A stretch of DNA of 64,000 bases, taken from contig CAVPGV010000016.1 in NCBI GenBank assembly GCA_963704075.1, positions 27,337-91,336 of the forward strand, written 5' to 3'. The notes under the pieces were generated by a model, which saw only the letters and a program-made list of their open reading frames with translations, had not been told where the DNA came from and did not search any database. The position numbers and the translations under genes are program-made. Positions 55,905-64,000 of the stretch are shown piece by piece (the stretch's first letter is position 1; every line of letters starts with the position of its first letter). This DNA comes from JADKAV01 sp963704075 (GTDB lineage Bacteria > Actinomycetota > Actinomycetes > S36-B12 > UBA10799).

Positions 55905-57120
55905 ATGGCGACCCGGAAGATCGAGGCACTGCTGATCTCCATCCTGTTCGGGTTTGCTGCGGTACTCACCGCGGGCAGCGCCCAAGCAGCATCCATCGAC
56001 AGGATCGTCAAAGGCGGCGGAGACGGCTTCTCCCGCGTCTCCACACCTTCGACCACGTCACTGTACGCAAGGGGCACGAAGAGGCGCCAAAACCCCCAAA
56101 CCGGCGACGCCGACTCCGGCTCCGACCGTGTCCGCACCGACGCCTACGCCCGCGACACAGAGCGTCCTGCCCGAGTTCGGCACCCAGTTTCATGGCATGT
56201 GGTCCTCATACAGCGACTCGCAGCGGGCGATGGTCCTGGACACGCTGAAGGCGAACGGAGTGACCACGGTGCGGTTGGATGTGTCGTGGGCAATGCTGCA
56301 GCCCAACGGGCCGACTTTCGACACATGGGGTACGAACTTCGTCACCCGGGTTCTCAAGATGATCACGGACCGGAAGATGAAGCCGATGGTCATGATCTGG
56401 CTGACCCCCAGCTGGGTCACCGGAACGAGCGACAACCGAGTGCCCCGGCAAGCAGCTCCGAACTACAGAAATGGGAGGTCTTTACCGAACAGGTTGCTGG
56501 TCGTTTCCCGCAGGTTGCGGAATGGGAGGTGCGGAACGAACCCAACCACGACGACTTCATGCGCGGCGCGGACGCGACCGTGTACGCCAAGCTCCTGGCG
56601 GCCGCCAACCGCGGGCTCAGTCGGGGAAATCCGCAGTCGACAGTCATATTTGGCGGCACTCAGTTCGTCGATGTCCCCTGGATCAAGAAGGCGCTGCAAG
56701 CAGGAGCACAAGGCAGACTACGACGTGATGGGCGTTCACCCCTACATGGCCGTCGGCGACGCCTCACCGGACCTGCCCGATAACGGGACCATCTGGCGCT
56801 TGCGCCATGTCCCGGCGCTCCGCGCGGCGATGATCGCAGCCGGCGACGACAAGCCGATGTGGTTCACGGAGTTCGGCTGGCGTGCGGGCTCCACAGGCAG
56901 TGCAAACTGGCAGCTCGGAGTGGATCAGGCGACTCAGGCCACCTATCTCGCACGGACTCTGAAGATCGTTTCGACCGAATGGGACTACGTCAAGCGCGTG
57001 TACTGGTACCGCGAGTTAGCTGACAACAACACCGACAACTCGTCGGGCTACGGACTGATCCTGCCGAACGGAACGCCCAAGCCGGCACTCACGCAGATAC
57101 CGACGCTCTACTCCGCGTAA
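55905..57120 (+). CDS. Secreted clan GH-A glycoside hydrolase, GH39-like (frameshifted)
   Basis: The N-terminus is a signal peptide (LISILFGFAAVLTAGSAQA). After a frame change near 56070 it continues with a proline/threonine linker and FGTQFHGMWSSYSDSQRAMV, VTTVRLDVSWAMLQP. A change near 56455 gives WEVFTEQVAGRFPQVAEWEV with the candidate acid/base Glu in WEVRNEPNH. Another near 56695 gives DYDVMGVHPYMAVGD and the candidate nucleophile in MWFTEFGWRAG. The three indels are small. Such enzymes in polysaccharide loci often trim or degrade the polymer. Confidence 0.75.
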
Positions 57121-58234
57121 TCAGCCCAACGAGGCGCCCTTGGCCGCCCACGCCGCCGAATCCCACAGCGACGCCCGCGCCCAGGGCCAGCCCAGCCAAG
57201 CCGCCCGACGCCGAATCTCGGCCGCCTCGGACGTAAACCAGCGAGCACGTTGCGCCGATGAATCCACATTCAGCGGTGGTCGTCTCAGGATGGCCGCACG
57301 CCGACCCACCCGCATCACGAAGTCCTGCGGGGGCGGTCCCCAACCCCATCGCGTGCTCGTAGGACCCGACCACGTCCAAACCTGCCGCCTGACACGCTGT
57401 CCAGCTACCCCAGATCCGCAGGTTGAGGTCCAACGCGAGAATCCGGCCTGAGGGGTCCCGGCTGGTGTCCAACGCGAACGGCCCTGTGATCCGCAAAGCT
57501 GCGACCACTTCGCGCGCATACTCGTACACTCGCCGGTCGTCGGTGACGGTCAGCCCATAGGCCATCATGAAAGGCTTCTTCGGATTCAGCGTGCTGACAT
57601 ACGTCATCATCGCCACGATTCGGCCATCCCGTGCCACGCCTGCAGCCACTGTGGGTTGTCCGTCGTAGAAGCGTTGCACCATGTGGGGCATCGGCGCGTA
57701 TTGCACGACACGCTGTTCGAGCTCTGCTAGCGACTCACACCTGTGAATCCCCGTCCCACCCCCGCTGTCCGGCAGCTTGAACATGAAGGGACCTGGCTCG
57801 TCGACGGGCACATCTTCGATCCGATTCCAGGTCTGCGGGACGTCGAACCCCGCAGACTCCAAGAATGCCGTCAGCGCGCGCTTGTCCTGCACTTTGTGCG
57901 TTGGCAGCGGTGCGCTGCGCTGGAAACTCAGGCGTTGTTCGTACCCGTTGTCTGACAACCAGTTCAGAACTGATTCGGTCGCCTGCCAGTCCAGCGGTCG
58001 TTCAACATCGAGAGCCTCCAATCCTTCTTGCGAAGGAACCCCAGCGTCCGTGACACCGTTCGCCACAGTGCGATCTGCCATGCGCGCCCATCGGCGCAGT
58101 CCTCGCACACCTTCGACCTGGGCTTCGGATTGGGCGACCAGCCGAACCATCCGGTGGCCCCGCCTGCGCATGGCGGCGGCGAAGTCCAAGCCAGGCTGCC
58201 AGAACTCGTCTTCCGCAACGACAAACGTCGCCAT
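57121..58234 (-). CDS. ATP-grasp protein 1 (frameshifted near C-terminus)
   Basis: From the ATG at 58234 the protein reads ATFVVAEDEFWQPGLDFAAA. The central ATP-grasp part shows FMFKLPDSGGGTGIHRCES (glycine-rich loop) and the metal-binding strand ILALDLNLRIWGSW. The frame changes near 57335; the corrected end reads FVMRVGRRAAILRRPPLN and stops at 57121. ATP-grasp enzymes ligate a carboxylate to an amine via an acyl phosphate. The substrate is unknown. It follows ATP-grasp protein 2 on the same strand with 124 bases between. Confidence 0.72.
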
Positions 58235-58358
58235 TCGATTCGCCCCTCATCTGTACTGGTGTGGGCAGCACAGTTTGATCTGGTCACATCTTGGCAGTCG
58301 AGGTCACAGCCGCGCCGTCCGAAAGGAGCTGCAGGGTGACCGCCGTGGCCGGAAGCCA

Positions 58359-59570
58359 TCATCGGGCGAAGTGCCTGCCCACTCGTCGAGCCACGCTGCC
58401 AGCCATCTGAGAAGCGATTACCCACGCGGGCCGCGGGTCGTCGGGACTCCACCAACTCGTCTGCAATTGCGACCACGCTTCACCTGACAGAGCCCGTATG
58501 GCCGCCTTCCCCCGCAGCACGGCAAGGTTCTCCACCACGTGTCGGATACCGTCGATCTGTCGTCCCCATCGAATCGGTCCGTCGGTCAAGCCCAGGTGGT
58601 ACGCCCTGACCACATCAAGTCCGGTCGTCGTCTGAAACAGGCGGAACTGCGCGCCACGACGCGGGTTGAAGTCGATGAGGGTGGCCACACCCGTGACCGG
58701 GTCGTAGACCCAGTCGGAATCAAACGGTCCCGTGTAGCCGATCGTTGCGCACAACTGCCGCATCCTTCTCGCGATGACGGGCATGGTTTGAGCAAGATTC
58801 AGCACGCCAACCCCCGTCATCGGCGGGTAGTCCAGCAGCTTGCGACCAGTCCACACATCGATCCACTCGGCGTGCGGCAAGGCGACGCCAGCTGCGTACC
58901 ACAGTTCGGCGCCCGATCCGGCGAGGTACTGCTGCACGAATATTCTGTGCCCTTGTCGTGCTGCCTGCTCGTACGTGGTCAGTTCCGCAGGATTCGATAC
59001 GAGGTCCGTGTGCATCACGGCTTCGTCCTCCAGCCGACTGTATGGCGCCGGGCTCTTGACGATAACGGGAAAACCGACCTCGTCAGCGAAGCGTGCGACT
59101 CCCCAAGGATCATCGCTGACAAGAAATCGCGGGTACGCCACGCCCGTGTCCGCGGCAAGCGCCCCGAGAGCAATCTTGTCCGACAACCGCCTCGGCAGAT
59201 CCGCAGAGATGGGGAACGAAAGCAACCGCGGGTCCAACGCGTCCGCGTGCTCCGCGAGGAGCACCGCACTCTCGTCGTCGCCTGCGATGACTACACACGG
59301 TGACCCGATCGCGCGTGACACCCGGTTGAGAGCGGCGACAGATTCTGCGGCTTCGGCATCCGCGGCCAGTGGCGGCCCGACCGTCGCAGTGACGTATCGG
59401 GAGGCTAGGAGTTCGCGCTCAGATCGGTAGGCAAGCACAAACGTGCGGACACCAGCGCGTCCGAGCGTTCGGCAGGTTGCCAACGCGCCGTAGTCCCACT
59501 TCGGTTCCCCGGTGCGCACCAGCAGTGCCGGCACCGACGTGTCTAGGCCGATTCGGGCCGCTGCAATCAC
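58359..59570 (-). CDS. ATP-grasp protein 2 (carboxylate-amine ligase-like)
   Basis: The 403-residue protein starts with a GTG (IAAARIGLDTSVPALLVRTG). The N-terminal pre-ATP-grasp domain is followed by FPVIVKSPAPYSRLEDEAV, IFVQQYLAGSGAELW and the catalytic metal ligands in TLIDFNPRRGAQF. It resembles predicted carboligases of the PylC/PurK type in surface-polysaccharide loci. The frame is intact. It is divergent from the flippase gene. The substrate is not known. Confidence 0.82.
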   Translation of the reverse strand: MIAAARIGLDTSVPALLVRTGEPKWDYGALATCRTLGRAGVRTFVLAYRSERELLASRYVTATVGPPLAADAEAAESVAALNRVSRAIGSPCVVIAGDDESAVLLAEHADALDPRLLSFPISADLPRRLSDKIALGALAADTGVAYPRFLVSDDPWGVARFADEVGFPVIVKSPAPYSRLEDEAVMHTDLVSNPAELTTYEQAARQGHRIFVQQYLAGSGAELWYAAGVALPHAEWIDVWTGRKLLDYPPMTGVGVLNLAQTMPVIARRMRQLCATIGYTGPFDSDWVYDPVTGVATLIDFNPRRGAQFRLFQTTTGLDVVRAYHLGLTDGPIRWGRQIDGIRHVVENLAVLRGKAAIRALSGEAWSQLQTSWWSPDDPRPAWVIASQMAGSVARRVGRHFAR

Positions 59571-59655
59571 CGACCCATCCTGGCACTGCGCACGGCGGCG
59601 TCGCCGCTCTCGTCACGACTATTGTCAGAGCCATCGCGATGCGAAAGGACGGCCA

Positions 59656-61101
59656 GTGGAAAAACCATCTGGATCAGTCGAGCCCGGAAGTCGTAGCGCG
59701 GGCTACCGATCGCGGACCGCCGCGCTCTTCGCTGTCGCGGAAATAGTCGGAAAACTAGCCTCGTTCGGAATGTTTGCAGTAGCCACGCGATTGCTGGGGC
59801 CGGATGGCTTTGGTGAGTTCTCCTGGGCCATGGGCCTGGGCATGATGGTGGCTTCCTTCGGGATGTTCGGGTTCGATATGGCACTCATTCAACTGGGTGG
59901 CGCACAGCCCAAGAAGACTCCCAACTACCTCACGTCGTCGATCGCACTGCGGGGGGGCATCGCGGCAGTCGGTATCGGTGCGCTTGCCCTTTGGCCACTA
60001 GATGAACAGTCCGGCAGAGTGCCGCTTCTTCTCATGGCAATTGCTATGAGCTTGGAGAACATCTCCAGTGCGGTCCGAGCAGCCGCCGGCGTACTGGATA
60101 GACAACGTGGCGCCGCGATCAACATCATCGTCCAGCGAGTTGCGATCGCATCAATCGCCATCGGAGTACTCCTCGCCGGTGGCGGGGTCGTAGGCATGGC
60201 CGCCGCCTATCTGGCGGGCACGGTGGTTGGGACGACCGCCATGCTGATCCTGGCTCACATCATTGGCGCCTCACCCCACATGCGCAACCTCACTTGGTCG
60301 GACACGAAGGCTCTGACAATGAAATCCATACTTCCTGGCGCCGCCAACGTGATGAATATGCAGACCACACGCGTAGATGTCCTCGCTCTGGCTCGCGGAG
60401 GTAACTACACCAACGTCGGATACTTTTCCTCTGCGTACAAACTCATGGAAACGAGTCTGTTTCTCTCAGATTCGCTGATTCGCGCAGCGATGCCCGCGAT
60501 GCTATACGCCAAACATCCTTCGGACCTCGGCCGAGTGCTTCGGGCCTTCTTCGCAACGGCTGCGGTTTTCTACTTCCCGCTGGCCACAGCCATGGTCTTG
60601 CGCGGTGGTGAACTGCTTGGTCTGCTGTTCGGCGCTGAGTATGCCGCGGGTGGTCGAACAACCATGATTGCGCTGGCCTGGGCCTTGTTGGCACTGGTGA
60701 CGCTGGGTGTCCTCACGACCGCACTTCTGGTAAGCAACCACAGCGGGGAGGTGGCGGCTGTTGCTGGGGCCACCATGGCGCTGAAGTTCATCATCGTCTG
60801 GCCGCTCGTGGACAGATTCGGTGCACTTGGTGCCGGCATCGCGGTGGCAACCGCCTTCACCACTCAAGCGACACTGCTTTGGTGGCGGTTGAGCCGCTAC
60901 GGCGGTCGCCCTCGTATGAAATGGTCTCTACTCCCTCCCGCGTTGGCCAGCCTGGCGATGGTCCCCCTGCTGATTTCGGGTCTTGCGCTCATCCCCGCGC
61001 TACTCTTCGCAGGGCTGACATTTGTCGTCATCTGGTACATCGTCGCGCGAATGGCCGACCCGGAGTCCATCACACGGGCGCGGTCGATCATCAGCCGGTG
61101 A
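59656..61101 (+). CDS. Wzx-type polysaccharide flippase
   Basis: The 481-residue protein starts at a GTG after AAGGAC. It has 12 or more hydrophobic segments and the family N-terminal pattern VGKLASFGMFAVATRLLGPD, with GFGEFSWAMGLGMM, and repeated proline/glycine-rich helices. It would flip lipid-linked repeat units across the membrane. The gene order flippase, ATP-grasp, glycosyltransferase and ligase suggests one transcript. Confidence 0.88.
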   Translation: MEKPSGSVEPGSRSAGYRSRTAALFAVAEIVGKLASFGMFAVATRLLGPDGFGEFSWAMGLGMMVASFGMFGFDMALIQLGGAQPKKTPNYLTSSIALRGGIAAVGIGALALWPLDEQSGRVPLLLMAIAMSLENISSAVRAAAGVLDRQRGAAINIIVQRVAIASIAIGVLLAGGGVVGMAAAYLAGTVVGTTAMLILAHIIGASPHMRNLTWSDTKALTMKSILPGAANVMNMQTTRVDVLALARGGNYTNVGYFSSAYKLMETSLFLSDSLIRAAMPAMLYAKHPSDLGRVLRAFFATAAVFYFPLATAMVLRGGELLGLLFGAEYAAGGRTTMIALAWALLALVTLGVLTTALLVSNHSGEVAAVAGATMALKFIIVWPLVDRFGALGAGIAVATAFTTQATLLWWRLSRYGGRPRMKWSLLPPALASLAMVPLLISGLALIPALLFAGLTFVVIWYIVARMADPESITRARSIISR

Positions 61102-61138
61102 TCGGAACATCATATGGATCAACCAGGAGGACCCAAGG

Positions 61139-62497
61139 ATGAGTGTCGCTGTTGTGCCAGATCCCTACCGACCGTATGCCTTGATGCTGATGGACGCCCT
61201 CTACAGCCGGTACGGCATCAGGTCGGTCTGCCTCCACAGCCACTGGCGAACACGTTTCATTAAGGAAGGACATGTGCCGTTCTTGCGCTCAAAGGCGGTG
61301 GCGGCGCACGTGATGATCGGAGATCGGACCGTGGAGCAGATCGCTCAACAACTGCGTCGGTACGACGTTATTGGCGTACTTCCCCACGAGGAGGGAATGG
61401 TCGGTCCGATGGCTGAACTAGCCGAGTTACTCGGTGTCTCCTGGGCACAGCCGAAGGTACTGCCAGCGTTCCGTGACAAAGAGTCCCTTAAGTCCCTGAT
61501 CCGGAGGAGAGCGCCTGAAATCCGGCTCAATGGCTTCCGAGAAGTAGCCAATCCTCATGAAGTCCTTGCCTTCGCCCAAGAGTCCGGCCTCTGCCGCTTC
61601 GTTCTCAAGCCCAATGACGGGAGTGGGAACGCTCATGTCGCCTTCTTCGACGTTCCGGCTGACCCCGCGGAGCTGGCCGATTACTTCCGCGCCACCGACA
61701 GCAGAGTGCTCATGGAAGAATTCCTCAGCGGTGACGAGTACTGGGTAAATGGCCAGATGGATGCCGCCGGCGAACCCACGGTCGTCGGCATTGGCACTTA
61801 CCTGCGGGTCAACGAGAACGGCACCCAGAACCTTGAGGTGGCTGGTCATTCGGTTTCACCAGAAGATTCCGTCTTCGAAGCTCTGCGGAAGTATGCAGAA
61901 GATGTGATGCGAGCGACGGGTCTGCGGCGTTCCCCATTCCATCTGGAGGCCATCGTAGATTATCAAGGACCTTGCTTGGTCGAGGTGGGCGCCCGACTGT
62001 GCGGCGAATTGGTAACGCTGAACGATCAATGGCAGCACGGTCCGCAATTGGACCTGATTGCAGCAGCGGCCCACTACTACGTGAGCGACCAATCCTTCGG
62101 AGAACTGCCCCTTGACTGGCAGCGCTACACAAGATTCCCCACAGGCAACGCAACAGGAGTCAGCGCAACAGAACAACGTCTCGTGGAGATCCGCGGCCGC
62201 GAAACCGTGGAAGAATCCCCGTACTTCCTGTGGTGGGTGAAGAGGCCCGAGGTGGGCAATCACGTCAAACGCACGACAAGTTTGATGACCCGGGCTTGGT
62301 CGGCCGCTTTCACTGCCTCCGACGATGAGCAACTCCAGGAAGTGATCACCTCGGCGCGCGAATCGATCCGCCTGGTGGGCACCACCGACACCCGATGGAC
62401 GCCGCGCGAACGCTGGCCCGTCTACCGGGCGGTCCTCGGCAAAGCCTGGTCCTCGCGCCCTCGCCCCTATCAACTGCGAGCTTTGGCCCACCGATGA
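61139..62497 (+). CDS. ATP-grasp protein 3
   Basis: The 452-residue protein starts at the ATG at 61139 after AGGAGG. Typical elements: PAFRDKESLKSLIRRRAPEI, CRFVLKPNDGSGNAHVAFFD (ATP-binding loop), VLMEEFLSGDEYWVNGQ and the metal-binding HLEAIVDYQGPCLVEVGARL. This pattern matches ATP-grasp ligases of the BacD/L-amino-acid ligase or PurT-like type. The stop overlaps the glycosyltransferase start (ATGA). It could attach an amino acid or amine to a uronic acid or build a small peptide; this is inference from context. Confidence 0.82.
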   Translation: MSVAVVPDPYRPYALMLMDALYSRYGIRSVCLHSHWRTRFIKEGHVPFLRSKAVAAHVMIGDRTVEQIAQQLRRYDVIGVLPHEEGMVGPMAELAELLGVSWAQPKVLPAFRDKESLKSLIRRRAPEIRLNGFREVANPHEVLAFAQESGLCRFVLKPNDGSGNAHVAFFDVPADPAELADYFRATDSRVLMEEFLSGDEYWVNGQMDAAGEPTVVGIGTYLRVNENGTQNLEVAGHSVSPEDSVFEALRKYAEDVMRATGLRRSPFHLEAIVDYQGPCLVEVGARLCGELVTLNDQWQHGPQLDLIAAAAHYYVSDQSFGELPLDWQRYTRFPTGNATGVSATEQRLVEIRGRETVEESPYFLWWVKRPEVGNHVKRTTSLMTRAWSAAFTASDDEQLQEVITSARESIRLVGTTDTRWTPRERWPVYRAVLGKAWSSRPRPYQLRALAHR

Positions 62498-63618
62498 GCC
62501 CGACGCTGCTCATCGTCACACCGTTCGGGACCGCTGGCGGCGGCGCCGAACTGTGGCTGCTCGGCATCCTCGGGGACGGGGCCTTGCAGCGTGCCGGGTG
62601 GTCGATCGACGCGATAGTGCTACAAGAAGGACCACTGACTGGTGAGCTCACGAAAAGAGGAGTCAAGGCCATCACCTATCCCCTGCCTGCTTCCCCGGCC
62701 GGCATTGTGCGGCGAACCCCACGGCTGCGGAAACTGATCACCGCGCGCACACCCGATGTCGTGCTGGGAAACGGCGTCAAGGCACAGTTGGCCGTGGCCC
62801 TTGCTCTGACTGGCTTGAGAATCCCCACCGTGTGGGTCAAGCACGACCACAGCTACGACCGCAGTCTGGCCAAGGCTCTGGCCAGACGCACGGACACCGT
62901 GGTGGCGACGGCCCTCGAAGTCGGTGAACCAACCTCGCGCGACGACCTGGTGATCATCGAACCACCCCGACCACCCGACGCGCTGACCGCGTCAGAAGCC
63001 GCCCACGTACTCAGGGATCACGGCTGGCATCCAACTACGCGCCTGACTCTGGCCATGCTGACCCGACTGGTTCCGTACAAGGGCGTGGACCTGGCGATCA
63101 GCGCACTCGCGGATCCTCGGTGCGACGCGTGGGATCTGCTCGTGATCGGTGACGACGATCCCTCAACACCCGGGGAGTCTCGCAGACTACGAGCCATGGC
63201 CGAAGGCCTGGGAGTCAGTCACCGATTCCAGATGACCGGACACGTCAACGAAGCCGGGCGCCTGCTCAGCGCGGTCGACGCGGTCGCGGTGCTGACTCGT
63301 CCCGGCGAGCCGGGTGCACCCACGCGGGAGGGTTTCGGAATCGTCGCCGCGGAGGCGATGATCGCGGGTATCCCCGTGGTCGTGGCCCAAGAAGGCCCCA
63401 TCAGTCGTCGCCTGCGCACTCGAACAGGTCCTGCGGGTATCACGTTGCAGTCCCCCACCGCCGAGTACCTCGCCGAGGCACTGGTGGAATTGGCCGACGA
63501 AGACACCCGCGCAAGCATGGGAGCCCGCGGCGGCGCAGCCGCGTGCGACATGCCGGATCAAACGCAGGTCGCGCAGGCATTTACCGACGTCATCGAGCGG
63601 TATCGGCCGCAGCCATGA
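62494..63618 (+). CDS. Glycosyltransferase family 4-like
   Basis: The 374-residue GT-B fold protein begins SPTLLIVTPFGTAGGGAELW. The C-terminal nucleotide-sugar domain has TLAMLTRLVPYKGVDLAISAL, LLVIGDDDPSTPGE and the EX7E-type region EGFGIVAAEAMIAGIPVV. It transfers a sugar to the growing lipid-linked unit in the cytoplasm. It overlaps both neighbours by four bases. Confidence 0.9.
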   Translation: MSPTLLIVTPFGTAGGGAELWLLGILGDGALQRAGWSIDAIVLQEGPLTGELTKRGVKAITYPLPASPAGIVRRTPRLRKLITARTPDVVLGNGVKAQLAVALALTGLRIPTVWVKHDHSYDRSLAKALARRTDTVVATALEVGEPTSRDDLVIIEPPRPPDALTASEAAHVLRDHGWHPTTRLTLAMLTRLVPYKGVDLAISALADPRCDAWDLLVIGDDDPSTPGESRRLRAMAEGLGVSHRFQMTGHVNEAGRLLSAVDAVAVLTRPGEPGAPTREGFGIVAAEAMIAGIPVVVAQEGPISRRLRTRTGPAGITLQSPTAEYLAEALVELADEDTRASMGARGGAAACDMPDQTQVAQAFTDVIERYRPQP

Positions 63619-64000
63619 CTGGTGTCGTACTGCCGTTCGCCGCGATCGCGGTGCTGCTGCTGGCTGCCCTAATCCTCTGGAAACCGGTCCTTCCGGTTGT
63701 GCTGCTCGGACTATTGGCCCCGCTGGGACTCATGCAGCTGCCGGGTTCGGTGGACCTGGTGACCGTCCTTTCCGCACTTCTCATCGCGACGGCGGCGTGG
63801 CAGTACCTGCTCAGCGCAAGCCCGCTGGTGCCCGTCAGTTGGGCTGCCTTGGGCGCGTGTGTGTGGACAGTCGGAATCGTTGCTTCGGTCATCTTCAAGC
63901 CGATCCCGGTCGGGCAGCCATCCTGGGCAGCTGGCAGATACTCGCCGCGTGGACGGCTGTCGGAATCGCCCAACTTGTCCACACCCCGCAGCGGGTCAAG
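63615..64000 (+). CDS. Probable O-antigen ligase/polymerase, N-terminal part (window edge)
   Basis: The ATG at 63615 overlaps the upstream stop. The first 90 residues are strongly hydrophobic with about three helices (LPFAAIAVLLLAALILWKPV, VLLGLLAPLGLMQL, WAALGACVWTVGIVASVIF). The frame then appears to shift near 63905, since the neighbouring frame reads AAILGSWQILAAWTAVGIAQ, a plausible next helix. Position after a glycosyltransferase in a Wzx/Wzy-type locus points to polymerase or ligase, but the diagnostic part is outside the window. Confidence 0.6.
   Translation, partial: MTGVVLPFAAIAVLLLAALILWKPVLPVVLLGLLAPLGLMQLPGSVDLVTVLSALLIATAAWQYLLSASPLVPVSWAALGACVWTVGIVASVIFKPIPVGQPSWAAGRYSPRGRLSESPNLSTPRSGS

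Overview
The window is from a high-G+C Gram-positive bacterium of the phylum Actinomycetota. The evidence is a BldD regulator beside a pyrR-pyrB-pyrC operon, a hisI-trpE-trpX-trpC-trpB-trpA-lgt run, the rpsO-pnp-M16-dapB block, a PriA-type hisA, and a glpD/TetR/FAD-oxidase cluster ordered like Rv2249c-Rv2251 of Mycobacterium tuberculosis. I cannot place it below phylum from the sequence alone.

Layout. 1-4.2 kb: pyrimidine operon (minus), bldD (plus) and pyruvate kinase (minus). The bldD-pyrR intergenic region carries a BldD-box match and a PyrR-binding loop. 4.7-10.6 kb: glutamate synthase gltB-gltD (minus). 10.9-12.8 kb: a secreted RCC1-repeat protein and an alpha/beta hydrolase (plus). 12.9-25.7 kb: a long minus-strand block with hisA, hisF, hisI, trpE, membrane proteins, a two-component system, trpC, trpB, trpA, a MauE/DsbA-like redox pair and lgt. 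One septum-formation-like gene interrupts it on the plus strand. 25.9-29.6 kb: FAD-linked oxidase, TetR regulator and glycerol-3-phosphate dehydrogenase around a small palindromic operator.

29.9-45.3 kb is the most distinctive part: three consecutive giant secreted proteins (about 930, 1760 and 2170 residues). Each has a signal peptide, a von Willebrand A domain with a MIDAS motif, long arrays of about 100-residue modules (DUF5979-like and prealbumin/SpaA-like), and the same lysine-rich, cysteine-containing C-terminal domain ending in TWRKSWILR, with no LPXTG signal. The second and third genes share a duplicated leader of about 345 bp and a near-identical 3' portion of about 2.2 kb, and each has a near-perfect internal tandem repeat (4 x 309 bp, 5 x 303 bp).

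45.4-48.7 kb is accessory: a CelD/FemAB-like acyltransferase, a MazEF-type toxin-antitoxin pair, and a DUF559-type nuclease gene lying between two copies of a 62-bp palindromic repeat. A third copy lies between bldD and pyk. 48.3-53.3 kb is the conserved dapB, M16 peptidase, pnp and rpsO block. 53.6-64.0 kb is an exopolysaccharide locus with an initiating sugar transferase, a chain-length protein, a secreted glycosidase, a flippase, a glycosyltransferase, a probable polymerase/ligase and three different ATP-grasp enzymes.

Quality caution. More than twenty apparent single-base frameshifts break genes that should be intact, including lgt, trpC, trpA, the TetR gene, the FAD oxidase, the giant proteins and several polysaccharide genes. 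Protein homology resumes directly in another frame each time. I read these mainly as residual assembly indels and annotate each gene across its whole extent.
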